Origin: an uncultured Clostridia bacterium
GTDB taxonomy: Bacteria; Bacillota; Clostridia; Christensenellales; UBA1242
NCBI GenBank assembly: GCA_934746645.1
Contig: CAKVFE010000002.1
Location: 186,001 to 250,000 of the forward strand
DNA: 64,000 bases
Direction of reading: 5' to 3'
Shown: positions 53,407 to 63,049 of the stretch, piece after piece
How positions within the stretch are numbered: position 1 is the first letter of the stretch
How the letters are laid out: every line of letters starts with the position of its first letter
Translations under genes and position numbers: made by a program
The notes under the pieces: generated by a model
Database searches by the model: none
Seen by the model: only the letters and a program-made list of their open reading frames with translations
What the model was told of the DNA's origin: nothing

Positions 53407-55005
53407 TTACTTAGCGTATTCTACACTTCGTGTTTCTCTTATTACATTAACTTTAATAGTACCTGGATATTCCATTTCTTTTTCAATCTTTTGAGCAATA
53501 TCCTTAGCCATAAATAATGCGTCATCATCACTAATTTCTGTAGGTTTAACAATGATTCTAACTTCTCTACCTGCTTGAATAGCATAAGATTTTTCAACAC
53601 CTTTAAAGCTATTAGCGATTTCTTCAAGTTTTTGTAAACGCTTAATATAGTTTTCCAAGCTTTCTCTTCTAGCACCTGGTCTAGAACTTGAAATGGCATC
53701 TGCTGCTTGAACTAAAATAGCTTCGATACTTTCAAATTCGACATCACCATGGTGAGCTGCAATACAATGAATAACTTCTTTAGTTTCTTTGTATTTTTTA
53801 GCTAAATCAACACCAATAGTAACATGTGTACCTTCTACTTCATGGTCAACAGCTTTACCAATATCGTGCAACAAACCACCACGCTTTGCTACATTGACAT
53901 TAGCACCTAACTCTGCAGCCATAAGTCCAGCTAAGTATGACACTTCCAAACTATGTTTTAATACATTTTGTCCATAACTTGTACGATATTTTAATCTACC
54001 AAGTATTTTAATAAGTTCTGGATGTAAACCATTAATACCAGCATCAAAAGCAGCAGCTTCTCCTGCTTCTTTAATAGTAACTTCCATATCTCTAGTAACT
54101 TTTTCTACCATTTCTTCTATTCTTGTTGGATGAATACGACCATCAAGAATTAGTTTTTCCAATGATATACGAGCAATTTCTCTTCTAACTGGATCAAATG
54201 AAGATAGTACTACTGCTTCTGGTGTATCATCAATAATTAGGTCAACACCTGTAGCATTTTCAAGTGCTCTAATATTTCTACCTTCACGACCAATGATTCT
54301 ACCCTTCATTTCTTCACTAGGAAGTATAACTGATGAAACTGTAACCTCACTAGTATGATCTGCAGCACATCTTTGAATTGCCAATGTAACAATATCTTTT
54401 GCTTTTTTGTCAGCTTCATCTTTAGCTGCTTGTTCAATATTTCTAACAAGGATTGCAGCATCTCTTTTAGCATCTTCTTCAAACATTGATACTAATTGAT
54501 TTTTAGCTTCTTCCTTAGATAATCCAGCAACTTTTTCTAATTCGCCAACAATTTGTTCTTTGATTTTGTTTTGTTCATTGATAGCATTTTCAATTTCTTG
54601 TTCTTTATTTTCCAAAGCAGTTTTCATATTATCAATAGCTTCGATTTTATTATCCAACATAACTTCTCTTTTAGTAATAAAATCTTCTCTTTGAACAACA
54701 CGATTTTCTGCTTTTTGCATTTCAGCTCGTCTTTCTTTCAATTCTGCATCGCATTCATTTTTAAGTCTTAACACTTCATCTTTAGCTTCCAAAATTGCTT
54801 CTTTTTTCACAGTTTTTGCTTCATTAAGGGCTTCTTGAATGATGTTGGCAGCAGTTGCTTTACTCTTTTCAGTCTTTTTCTTTGATAGAAAAGTACTTAA
54901 AAACATACCCAATGGTAATGCTAATCCAACACAAATTATACCCACAATAACACTAACAACTGGAGTAGACAATGCTAATAAACTAAACATTGCACTTTGT
55001 GTCAT
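53407..55005 (-). CDS. rny: Ribonuclease Y
   Basis: Membrane-anchored endoribonuclease that starts mRNA decay in Firmicutes. 532 residues: N-terminal membrane helix (~12-38), a long coiled coil (~45-190, Glu/Lys-rich), a KH domain ('MKGRIIGREGRNIRALE', ~235), an HD domain with 'GGLLHDIGKAVDHE' (~380) and 'AAHHGDV'. The C-terminal 'PGTIKVNVIRE' is conserved. AAGGAG precedes ATG. It is normally near recA/cinA; here it has its own locus. Confidence 0.97.
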   Translation of the reverse strand: MTQSAMFSLLALSTPVVSVIVGIICVGLALPLGMFLSTFLSKKKTEKSKATAANIIQEALNEAKTVKKEAILEAKDEVLRLKNECDAELKERRAEMQKAENRVVQREDFITKREVMLDNKIEAIDNMKTALENKEQEIENAINEQNKIKEQIVGELEKVAGLSKEEAKNQLVSMFEEDAKRDAAILVRNIEQAAKDEADKKAKDIVTLAIQRCAADHTSEVTVSSVILPSEEMKGRIIGREGRNIRALENATGVDLIIDDTPEAVVLSSFDPVRREIARISLEKLILDGRIHPTRIEEMVEKVTRDMEVTIKEAGEAAAFDAGINGLHPELIKILGRLKYRTSYGQNVLKHSLEVSYLAGLMAAELGANVNVAKRGGLLHDIGKAVDHEVEGTHVTIGVDLAKKYKETKEVIHCIAAHHGDVEFESIEAILVQAADAISSSRPGARRESLENYIKRLQKLEEIANSFKGVEKSYAIQAGREVRIIVKPTEISDDDALFMAKDIAQKIEKEMEYPGTIKVNVIRETRSVEYAK

Positions 55006-55171
55006 TTTAATTCTCCTTTTATTAAATTTTAATTGTACAATAATTTTAATTCTTTAAAACAATAAAGAAATATTTTTGTTATATAAATAAATTTTTTGAT
55101 ATATCAAAAAATACTATTTACCACATAATAATTGTAAATAATTAAATAAAATTTGTCAAACAATATGATTA

Positions 55172-55212
55172 TAAAAAAAGTCGAATAATATCCATAAATA
55201 TTATCCGACTTA
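55172..55212 (-). terminator. Terminator of thiI
   Basis: AAGTCGGATAATAT / ATATTATTCGACTT-type stem (one G-U) with the T-run on the minus strand. Confidence 0.88.
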
Positions 55213-55216
55213 CATA

Positions 55217-56380
55217 TTAAATATCTCTTGTGTTTATTATTTCTTCTTGACTAATTGCGTCATTAATCAATTCTTCAATATCCAATCTTATTTCTTCTTT
55301 TTTTACTTTATCAATTTTAGGTTTAATAATTGGATGTTCTGGTAAAAATACTGTACAACAATCTTCATAAGGAAGTATTGAAGTTTCATAAGTATTTATT
55401 TTTCTACTAATAGCTATTATATCTTCCTTATCCATAGCAATACAAGGTCTTAGCACTGGCAAATCTTCAATAACAGCATTTGTAACAGTCATACTTTCTA
55501 TTGTTTGAGATGCTACTTGTGCTAAGCTTTCACCAGTTACGATAGCTTTTAAGCCATTAGCTTTTGCTATTCTTTCGCTTATACGCATCATAATTCTACG
55601 CATCAAAGTTATCATATATTCTGGTTTACAACGCTTATGTATTTCTTCTTGGATTTTGGTAAATGGAATAACATGTAAAGTTATATTACCAGTGTATTCA
55701 CTAATAATTTTTGCCAAAGAAATAACTTTGTTTTTTGCCAATTCGCTTGTGTATGGAAAACTATGAAAATGTATTGCGTGCAATGGCATACCTCTTTTGC
55801 TTATTAGATAACCAGCAACTGGGCTATCTATACCACCTGATAATAGCAACAATCCACCACCACTACTACCAACTGGCATACCACCAACACATTTAATAAT
55901 TTCACTATAAATATATGTATTTAAATCTTCCCTAATTTCTATAGAAACTGTCATCTCAGGATTAGCTAAATCCACTTTAAGTTCTGGATTTTTATTTAAT
56001 ATATATTCTCCCATCAAAGCTGAAAAATCAATTGATTTAATTGGAAACAACTTATCAGCTCTTTTTACATTTACTTTAAATGTTTTACAATTATAATCAA
56101 TACTATCCAAACATTCTTCAATATTGGTTTGGTTAGTTTTTACAACATAACAAGGACTTAAAGAATATACACCAAATACATGAGATATCTTTTCAATTAT
56201 TTCTTGTTCATATATTTCATCATAGTCTTTAACTATATATCTTCCCGAAATTTTATGTAGTTTTAAAGTAAACTTATTTAACGCTTCCAAAATATTATGT
56301 ATAAGCATATTTTCAAATACATATTTATTTTTTCCTTTTAAAAATAGTTCACCAAATCTAATTAATATTGCTCTTTCCAT
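55217..56380 (-). CDS. thiI: tRNA 4-thiouridine synthase ThiI
   Basis: 387 residues: N-terminal ferredoxin-like and THUMP domains, then a PP-loop ATPase ('LLSGGIDSPVAGYLISKRG', ~180) that adenylates U8 of tRNA. It ends without a rhodanese domain, as in Firmicutes. It is 7 bp downstream of the cysteine desulfurase gene, the usual nifS-thiI pair, and would receive sulfur from it. 'EDCCTVFLPEHP' near the C-terminus carries the conserved Cys residues. Confidence 0.96.
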   Translation of the reverse strand: MERAILIRFGELFLKGKNKYVFENMLIHNILEALNKFTLKLHKISGRYIVKDYDEIYEQEIIEKISHVFGVYSLSPCYVVKTNQTNIEECLDSIDYNCKTFKVNVKRADKLFPIKSIDFSALMGEYILNKNPELKVDLANPEMTVSIEIREDLNTYIYSEIIKCVGGMPVGSSGGGLLLLSGGIDSPVAGYLISKRGMPLHAIHFHSFPYTSELAKNKVISLAKIISEYTGNITLHVIPFTKIQEEIHKRCKPEYMITLMRRIMMRISERIAKANGLKAIVTGESLAQVASQTIESMTVTNAVIEDLPVLRPCIAMDKEDIIAISRKINTYETSILPYEDCCTVFLPEHPIIKPKIDKVKKEEIRLDIEELINDAISQEEIINTRDI

Positions 56381-56387
56381 ATATAAC

Positions 56388-57521
56388 CTACTTTAGTATT
56401 TTTAAATATCTTGTACAAGTTGTTTTTATAACTTTAGCTGCTTGTACAACTTCTTCTTCTGTATTAAATTCGCCAAAACTTACTCTTACTGAACCTTTTA
56501 TAATATCACTTGGAACACCCATAGCTTCTAGTATACGATTACCACTTTTTTTACTAGAACAAGCAGAACCATTACTTATAAGCACACCTTCACTTTCAGC
56601 CATATGTAAAGTTGTTTCTGCTTTTACATTAGGTATAGCAAATGAAAGTATATATGGCGAACATTGGTCTGTAGAAATAATCTTGTAATTATAAAAATCT
56701 GAAGTTAACTCGTTAATAAACAAATTCTTTAAATGCAAAACATGATTATAGTTATCATTCAATCTTTTTACTGCAATTTCCATAGCAACTTTAAATGCAG
56801 ATATACCACAACTATTTTCTGTGCCACTTCTTAAACCAAATTCTTGTCCACCACCAAATACTAATGGTTTTAAGTTGATTCTATCTTTTACATATAAAGC
56901 ACCAACACCTTTTGGTCCGTGTATTTTATGGGCACTCATTGTATACATATCTACACCCAAATCACTTATATTAACAGGTATTTTACCTAAAGCTTGTACC
57001 CCATCACTATGGAATATAATGTTTTTATTTTCTCTTTTTGCAATTCTTACCAATTTTTTAATATCATTTATAGCACCTGTTTCATTGCAAACATGCATAA
57101 TTGATACAAATGATGCACCAACGATTTTAGATTTAAAATCTTCTTCATCTACTACACCATCTTTAGTAAGTTTAACAAATTCAACATCATAACCTTTTGA
57201 TTGTAGTTCTTTAGCCACATTAAACACAGATGGATGTTCGGCATAAGAAAATAATAGTTTACCCATATTTTTTCTTAATACACCATTAATTGCCATATTG
57301 TTAGCTTCGGTAGCACCGGAAGTAAAATATATTTTATCAAAAGAACTTGCACCAAGCATTTTCAACATCTCTGCTCTAGTTTTATTGATATCCATTGCTA
57401 TATCCGAACCTGCTCCATACAAAGAAGATGGATTGTAATAACAATCCTTACTATACTTATTGTATTCTTCTAATGCTTCATCATAAATTCTAGTTGTACT
57501 TGCGTTATCTAAAAAAATCAT
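56388..57521 (-). CDS. Cysteine desulfurase (NifS/IscS-like) partnered with ThiI
   Basis: PLP enzyme releasing sulfur from cysteine. Start chosen at ATG 57521 ('MIFLDNASTTR', the standard N-terminus); the frame extends to a GTG at 57554 without family similarity. 377 residues: 'TSGATEANNMAI' (~70), PLP lysine in 'MSAHKIHGPKGVGALYV' (~200) and active cysteine in 'NGSACSSKKSGN' (~318). Adjacent thiI suggests a role in tRNA thiolation. Confidence 0.95.
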   Translation of the reverse strand: MIFLDNASTTRIYDEALEEYNKYSKDCYYNPSSLYGAGSDIAMDINKTRAEMLKMLGASSFDKIYFTSGATEANNMAINGVLRKNMGKLLFSYAEHPSVFNVAKELQSKGYDVEFVKLTKDGVVDEEDFKSKIVGASFVSIMHVCNETGAINDIKKLVRIAKRENKNIIFHSDGVQALGKIPVNISDLGVDMYTMSAHKIHGPKGVGALYVKDRINLKPLVFGGGQEFGLRSGTENSCGISAFKVAMEIAVKRLNDNYNHVLHLKNLFINELTSDFYNYKIISTDQCSPYILSFAIPNVKAETTLHMAESEGVLISNGSACSSKKSGNRILEAMGVPSDIIKGSVRVSFGEFNTEEEVVQAAKVIKTTCTRYLKILK

Positions 57522-57583
57522 TGCCTTATCCTTTTTACTAGATAATTCTATCACAGTATTAAGAATTTAACAATGAATTTTTT

Positions 57584-58255
57584 TTAATATGGAACAAAGT
57601 TTAACAATGTGTCTAATGTGTCCGAATAAAGATATACTTCTGGGACTTGTCCAACAATAATACTTTCAGATATTAATACTTGTCTTGAAGTATTATATTT
57701 GGTACTCAACAATGGTAATACTATACCAACATTGGCAGAAATGTTAAGATAAATTTTGTGGTTTGTTTGGTTGATACCTGCAGTTTCAAATTGAGATAAA
57801 AACGAACAATTAACTGCACCTATAGGATTAACCTTTAATTTTACTTTTGGACCTCTACCAACAAAAAATGGAATACCAGTAAACGAACCTAAAGGTATAC
57901 TTATTCCAGCTCGTCCATATTCTTCAATTTTATTTTCTGTTGTTTGAGCCAAATCTTTACTTAAATTATTTATTTCCAACGAATTGGCTTGTATCATACT
58001 AATATTGCCCAATTCATCAGTAATAATATTAACCAAATCTTCATAAACTATCGAATTGATTACTACATCAGCTATAGCACTATTCATAGCTTTTGTGGCA
58101 AGAGCTTTTGACTTTAATTCGACAGTATCGGAAATAATTGTATTTATACTATTTTTAAAAATTAGTAGTCCGGACACAATAATTGTAACAATTATTAATA
58201 AAGCAATAATCTTCTTTTTATGCTTTTTTATTTTTATGCACAAAGATTTTATCAT
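57584..58255 (-). CDS. yunB: Sporulation protein YunB
   Basis: 223 residues. N-terminal membrane helix (~15-33), then the conserved YunB pattern: 'AINxAI'-like 'AMNSAIADVV', 'IVYEDLVNI', 'NSLEINNL', 'ISIPLGSFTGIPFFVGRGPKVKLKVNPIG' (read in parts) and 'ISANVGIVLPLL'. In Bacillus it is a sigma-E-dependent gene required for full sporulation; molecular role unknown. No clear SD precedes the ATG. It is 41 bp downstream of spoVAE on the same strand. Confidence 0.92.
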   Translation of the reverse strand: MIKSLCIKIKKHKKKIIALLIIVTIIVSGLLIFKNSINTIISDTVELKSKALATKAMNSAIADVVINSIVYEDLVNIITDELGNISMIQANSLEINNLSKDLAQTTENKIEEYGRAGISIPLGSFTGIPFFVGRGPKVKLKVNPIGAVNCSFLSQFETAGINQTNHKIYLNISANVGIVLPLLSTKYNTSRQVLISESIIVGQVPEVYLYSDTLDTLLNFVPY

Positions 58256-58296
58256 ATAAAAATATATGATTTTACATTAATTTTTATAACATAATA

Positions 58297-58668
58297 CTAA
58301 TATTTTTTGGTTCTACTATTAAATATAAGAGCGAAAATAAACGCAGAAACAACTGCACAAGTTATACCAGCCGCCGTAGCAGTAAGCCCACCTGCAAATG
58401 CTCCTAAAAAGCCCATTTCTTTAACGCCTCTAATTGCACCTTTAGCAAGTGACCTACCAAATCCAGTTATAGGAACAGTTGCTCCTGCTTTAGCAAAGTT
58501 GGCGATAGGCTCATAAAGCCCTACAGCTTCCAATACAGCTCCAATACAAACAAACAATACAAGTATTCTAGAACTGGTTATTTTGGTCTTTATAATCAAT
58601 ATTTGACCAAGCATACATATAAGCCCACCTATTGCAAACACTTTTAAATAAGTTAAAAACATTTCCAT
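58297..58668 (-). CDS. spoVAE: Stage V sporulation protein AE (SpoVAE)
   Basis: 123 residues with four membrane helices and the characteristic 'KAGATVPITGFGRSLAKGAIRG' segment (two pieces, ~57-78), shared with SpoVAC ('GAGSIVPITGFSNSI'). SpoVAC, AD and AE form the channel that moves dipicolinic acid into the spore and out at germination. It lies 12 bp after spoVAD. Confidence 0.95.
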   Translation of the reverse strand: MEMFLTYLKVFAIGGLICMLGQILIIKTKITSSRILVLFVCIGAVLEAVGLYEPIANFAKAGATVPITGFGRSLAKGAIRGVKEMGFLGAFAGGLTATAAGITCAVVSAFIFALIFNSRTKKY

Positions 58669-58680
58669 ACAATTAATTAC

Positions 58681-59700
58681 CTATCTTTCATTATTTTCTT
58701 TTTCAATAACTACAGCATGACAAACTCCTGGGATACTATCACCTTGTTGACTACTCAAAGTACTTAGTAACGCTCCAGTAGCTGCAAACAAGACATTTTT
58801 GTATACACCTTCGTCTAATTTTTTTATGATATAAGAATTTAGAACAGATGCACTACAACCACAGCCACTACCACCTTGAAAAGATTTTTGACTATTGCTA
58901 AATATCATCTGCCCACAATCATTATAATTTTTACCGAGTTTATAACCATTATGTTCCATTAAATCCATCAAAATCTCAGAGCCTAGTTTACCCAGATCAC
59001 CCGTAACAATAAGGTCATAATCATCAGGATAAGTCTTTGTATCTTGAAAATGGCTAATAAGCGTACTCATAGCCGAAGGTGCCATTGCAGCACCCATATT
59101 ATTGACATCTTTTATTCCATAATCTGTGACTTTACCTAAAGTAGCTTTAGTTATAGAATGTCCTGATTTTCCAAGACTTAATACTGTACTTCCAGCACCA
59201 GTTACAGTCCATTGGCTAGTTGGTGGTCTTTGGTTGCCCAATTCCAACGGAAATCTATATTGTCTTTCAGCAGTAGAAAAATGCGTACCTGTAGCACACA
59301 CAACATTGTTTCTATATCCACCATCTACAAATGTTGCACCTATAGCCAAACTCTCAGCCATAGTACTACACGCCCCATAAACACCTAAAAATGGTCTATC
59401 AAAATGCCTTGCAGTAAAAGATGTGCTTATTATTTGATTAAGCAAATCCCCACCAACAATCAAATCAATATCGTTTAAATCTAATTTTGCTACTTTAATT
59501 GAATTATCAATGACAAATTCGAGCATTTTTCTTTCTGCGTGCTCAAATGATTTTTCGCCAAACAAATCAACTTTCATTATGTGATGATAATAGTCTTTAA
59601 ATGGTCCATTACCCTCTTTTTCTCCAACTATAGAATAGTGTCCTATAATTTTTGGCTTATTATTAAAAATTATAGTTTGATCTCCAACTTTATTTTTCAT
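58681..59700 (-). CDS. spoVAD: Stage V sporulation protein AD (SpoVAD)
   Basis: Soluble thiolase-fold dipicolinic-acid binding protein. 339 residues from ATG 59700 (AAAGGTG just upstream). Family segments: 'PFLGVYGACSTMAESLAIGA', 'VVCATGTHFSTAERQYRFP', 'QWTVTGAGSTVL' and 'GSGCGCSASVLNSYI'. Middle gene of spoVAC-AD-AE; spoVAC ends 9 bp before it. Confidence 0.97.
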   Translation of the reverse strand: MKNKVGDQTIIFNNKPKIIGHYSIVGEKEGNGPFKDYYHHIMKVDLFGEKSFEHAERKMLEFVIDNSIKVAKLDLNDIDLIVGGDLLNQIISTSFTARHFDRPFLGVYGACSTMAESLAIGATFVDGGYRNNVVCATGTHFSTAERQYRFPLELGNQRPPTSQWTVTGAGSTVLSLGKSGHSITKATLGKVTDYGIKDVNNMGAAMAPSAMSTLISHFQDTKTYPDDYDLIVTGDLGKLGSEILMDLMEHNGYKLGKNYNDCGQMIFSNSQKSFQGGSGCGCSASVLNSYIIKKLDEGVYKNVLFAATGALLSTLSSQQGDSIPGVCHAVVIEKENNER

Positions 59701-59709
59701 ATACACCTT

Positions 59710-60165
59710 TTAAAAAAACAAATATATTATTCCAGTAATAAAACTTATCACTAAACCACAAACAATAACAGGACCAGCAACAGTAAACATTTTTACACAC
59801 AAGCCAAATATGATTCCTTCTTTCTTAAATTCCATAGCTGGACTTGTAATGGAGTTTGAAAACCCTGTTATTGGAACTATTGAACCAGCACCAGCAAAAA
59901 CTCCAATACGGTCATATACCCCCAATCCTGTTAAAAAACTTGCTAAAAATATTAGTATAATTAGCATCCATGTAGAAGCCTCTTCTTGCCCCATTGTAGG
60001 GAAAATTGCCATTAAAGAATCACTTATTCCTTGTCCAATACAGCATATTATTCCACCCACAATAAAAGCATATATTAGTGTTGGAAAATCTTTTGTTTTA
60101 GGTATTTTTGATTCAACATATACATTGTATTGTTCATCTCTAGTTAAATGCTTTTCTTTCTTCAT
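59710..60165 (-). CDS. spoVAC: Stage V sporulation protein AC (SpoVAC)
   Basis: Membrane channel component with mechanosensitive properties in Bacillus. Start chosen at ATG 60165 (AAGGTGAG upstream), giving 151 residues; the frame continues to 60255 but adds a hydrophobic stretch not typical for the family. 'FIVGGIICCIGQGISD', 'VYDRIGVFAGAGSIVPITGFSNSI' (in parts) and 'MEFKKEGIIFGLCVKMFT' are diagnostic. First gene of the spoVA operon, divergent from the lipoprotein gene. Confidence 0.95.
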   Translation of the reverse strand: MKKEKHLTRDEQYNVYVESKIPKTKDFPTLIYAFIVGGIICCIGQGISDSLMAIFPTMGQEEASTWMLIILIFLASFLTGLGVYDRIGVFAGAGSIVPITGFSNSITSPAMEFKKEGIIFGLCVKMFTVAGPVIVCGLVISFITGIIYLFF

Positions 60166-60279
60166 ATTACTCACCTTAATAAAATTGTTTACCATAAAAT
60201 TTATTTTTAAACTAAAAATTGTGTTTGAATAAATATTTTCAATAAAATTAAACAAACTAATACTAATTATGGAGGAATT

Positions 60280-62253
60280 ATGAAAAAGTCTAGCATTTTA
60301 TTAACAACTGCTTTGTGTGGAAGTTTTTTATTTTTAGGTTGTACCAATACAACACCAACAGCTAACATATCTAAGAGTTTGGAACACAATTTAACTGTTC
60401 TAACAAATACTATTAATAGATTGGATACGATAGATAATTCCTATTTATCCAATCCTGATATTTATCCAATAACAACTACTGTCAATGCTCCAGCCCCTGA
60501 TTCTAATCATCATTTATTAGCAAAAATAGATTTTGATGATATGTATAAATCTAATCACAAAAATAAAATTTGTATTTCTAACTTAAATTTAAATAATAAC
60601 ATTGATAGTTATAAAACTAAAAATATAAAAAATGAAAACAGAAACACTATCAACAACTATACCCTTGAACCAGTAAAATACAGTCCAAGATATAATAAGT
60701 ATCAATCAGAAAATGAAAATTATCTTGATAGTTATATTGGTAAAGTTAGAAATTTATATGCAATAACTAATGATGCAATGGAAGCAAATACCACTTTTAA
60801 TAACTGTAAAACTAATGTTTTAAGTTATTGTGAAGAAATAAAACAACTCAACTATGCCATAGAAGATGGTTATTTTGTCCCAAGCAATCAACAAATAGCT
60901 GCGTTAAATAACTATATTGACGACATAAAAATCACTATAAAACGAATAAAAAAATGTAATGGTGATTTAACAGATGAAGTTAATACTATTAATAAAGGCG
61001 ATTCTAATGGAATTACCACTGGAATTGATGTAATAAACAGTAATTATATTAGTGTTCTTAATCACCTAGATACTCGTATAACATATTTAAAAAATGCTCT
61101 AGTTACACTAGAACAAATCAAAGATATTTTGATTGAAACTCAAAAATTATCAGTAGACAATAACACCAATATTGATACGATTGTTGATGACGAAAACAAT
61201 AACTCAAATAATGATGTAAACACATCAGATGATAACAACTCACAACTTATCAATAATTCCGAAAATGTTGATAATCAAGGCGAAAACCAATTAAATGATC
61301 TAGATAATATAGATACAAATAATAGTGATAATAACGCTAATAATAACGACTTATTAACTGATGAAATAGAAAATAAAGTTGATGTTAACGAAAACAATAT
61401 TACAGACAAACAAGAAGTTGTAAATGACACCAATTTAAACAATAGCAATATAAATGATAATAACAATGTAAATGGTGAAAATTTAGACGATGAAACATCA
61501 AATATCGAAACAACTAAAAATACTTACACAGAAACGGAAACTAAAGAAAAGAAAGGAACAAATATTGACACTTACCTAAATACAAACAATAACTTAGACA
61601 CATACAAAAATAACAATAATATAGAAAACAATTGTGATGATTGTAACAATTTAAACAACCAAGCAAACTGTGAAAATAATAATCAAAATGACAACATTAA
61701 TTTAAATAATAACAATTTGGGAAATTGTGAAAACAATAATATCCCTTACAATAACAACTTTAATGGAACAAATAATAATATACCAAACAATTCAAACATT
61801 AATGGCAATTTAAACACTATACCACTACCAAACGATGTAGACAGAATCAATGCTCCCAATGGTACATTTCAAAATGGTATAATAACTCAAAATAATTTAA
61901 ATAATGGCGTTAATAATGGCGTAAATGGTAATCATACTGGTATGGGAAGTAGCAATAACTACCCTTATGTAAATGGTGATTTAAATCGAACAAATAAAAA
62001 TATTGATACCTATGGATATAATACTATGATAGATATGCTTAATCGTGGAACTGTAAATAATGGTATCAATACATTAGAATTAAAAGAAAGTGTTAATACA
62101 AAGCCAGCTATGGTTAACAATGAAAGCGAACTTACAACTGAACAAATAGAACTTACCAACGCTGACAAACAAGAAGAAAAAATAGCAGAATCAGATTATA
62201 ATTTAAATGAAAAATTGAATAATAATGAAGATTATTCTGTAGAATTATTATAG
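60280..62253 (+). CDS. Asn-rich lipoprotein of unknown function
   Basis: 657 residues. N-terminal signal with lipobox 'LFLGC' (lipidated Cys21) predicts a membrane-anchored surface protein. Residues ~30-300 are mostly helical ('NLTVLTNTINRLDT', 'YIGKVRNLYAITNDAMEA'). Residues ~300-570 are low-complexity, dominated by Asn and Asp with runs of 'NNNN'. The C-terminus is Glu/Asn-rich. It sits on the opposite strand between sigF and spoVAC, divergent from spoVAC (114 bp apart). That location hints at a sporulation role, but I see no clear forespore or mother-cell promoter. SD GGAGG is good. Confidence 0.75.
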   Translation: MKKSSILLTTALCGSFLFLGCTNTTPTANISKSLEHNLTVLTNTINRLDTIDNSYLSNPDIYPITTTVNAPAPDSNHHLLAKIDFDDMYKSNHKNKICISNLNLNNNIDSYKTKNIKNENRNTINNYTLEPVKYSPRYNKYQSENENYLDSYIGKVRNLYAITNDAMEANTTFNNCKTNVLSYCEEIKQLNYAIEDGYFVPSNQQIAALNNYIDDIKITIKRIKKCNGDLTDEVNTINKGDSNGITTGIDVINSNYISVLNHLDTRITYLKNALVTLEQIKDILIETQKLSVDNNTNIDTIVDDENNNSNNDVNTSDDNNSQLINNSENVDNQGENQLNDLDNIDTNNSDNNANNNDLLTDEIENKVDVNENNITDKQEVVNDTNLNNSNINDNNNVNGENLDDETSNIETTKNTYTETETKEKKGTNIDTYLNTNNNLDTYKNNNNIENNCDDCNNLNNQANCENNNQNDNINLNNNNLGNCENNNIPYNNNFNGTNNNIPNNSNINGNLNTIPLPNDVDRINAPNGTFQNGIITQNNLNNGVNNGVNGNHTGMGSSNNYPYVNGDLNRTNKNIDTYGYNTMIDMLNRGTVNNGINTLELKESVNTKPAMVNNESELTTEQIELTNADKQEEKIAESDYNLNEKLNNNEDYSVELL

Positions 62254-62267
62254 TACTATTCAAAATA

Positions 62268-62297
62268 TAAAAAAGTACGCATTTGCGTACTTTTTTG
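62268..62297. terminator. Bidirectional terminator between the lipoprotein gene and sigF
   Basis: AAAAGTACGCA / TGCGTACTTTT perfect 11-bp stem flanked by A- and T-runs. Confidence 0.9.
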
Positions 62298-62313
62298 TTA
62301 GTTTGCATAATAC

Positions 62314-63048
62314 CTAATTTACACCAGACATTTTACCCTTTATCTCATTTAAAATTTTATTCTCTAATCTACTAACTTGAACTTGGCTTACACCCAATAT
62401 ATCAGCAATTTCTCTTTGTGTTTTATCACGAAAATATCTTAAAATTATTATCTTTTTATCTCTAGGTTCTAGTTTTTTAAGAATATCAAAAAGTAAAAAA
62501 TAATCCATTTGTTTGTCTATAGGTTTATCATCAGGAATTTTTTCAATTAACATTTGTGTTTTATCTTCACCTTCACCACCTACTTGTGTATATAATGATA
62601 GTGGTTGAACACTGCTTTCCATAGCAAAAACTGTTTCTTGTGCTGTTATGTTAAAATGCTCTGCTATTACGCTTATTTCTGGTGATTTATAGTTAGTTGA
62701 CATATAATCTTCAATAAACTTATTTATTTGAATACTGAGCTGTTTAACACTTCTAGACACTTTTATAAATCCATTATCTCTAAGATATCGTTTTATTTCG
62801 CCAGCTATCATAGGTACAGCATAAGTTGAAAATTTTACATTAAAATCCTTATTAAAATTTTGTATTGCTTTTAAAAAACCCATACTTCCTATCTGATAAA
62901 GATCTTCATATTCGACACCTTTATTTTTATATCTCTTAACAATACTTTTTATTAATGGAGAGTTTTCATTAATTAGTTTTTCTTTTGCAGTTTTATCATC
63001 GTTTTGTGCTTTTTCTATAAGTTCTAGTGTTTCTGCAAAATCAAGCAT
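62314..63048 (-). CDS. sigF: RNA polymerase sigma factor SigF
   Basis: Forespore-specific sigma factor, 244 residues. Region 2 'YEDLYQIGSMGFLKAIQNF' (~46) and 'FSTYAVPMIAGEIKRYLRD', region 3, and region 4 'REIADILGVSQVQVSRLENKIL' at the C-terminus. Position downstream of spoIIAA and spoIIAB defines it as SigF and not SigG. It starts 1 bp after the spoIIAB stop with AGGGGG as SD. Confidence 0.95.
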   Translation of the reverse strand: MLDFAETLELIEKAQNDDKTAKEKLINENSPLIKSIVKRYKNKGVEYEDLYQIGSMGFLKAIQNFNKDFNVKFSTYAVPMIAGEIKRYLRDNGFIKVSRSVKQLSIQINKFIEDYMSTNYKSPEISVIAEHFNITAQETVFAMESSVQPLSLYTQVGGEGEDKTQMLIEKIPDDKPIDKQMDYFLLFDILKKLEPRDKKIIILRYFRDKTQREIADILGVSQVQVSRLENKILNEIKGKMSGVN

Positions 63049-63049
63049 A

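Noticed and set aside
55092..55111. 20-bp perfect palindrome TTTTTTGATA/TATCAAAAAA upstream of rny
   Set aside because: Mostly A/T; a palindrome of this size is roughly expected by chance in 64 kb of such composition.
60166..60279. Possible sigma-F/G promoters between spoVAC and the lipoprotein gene
   Set aside because: I looked for GNATR plus CATNNTA with ~17 bp spacing on both strands; the nearest candidates have wrong spacing (~21 bp) or two or more core mismatches.
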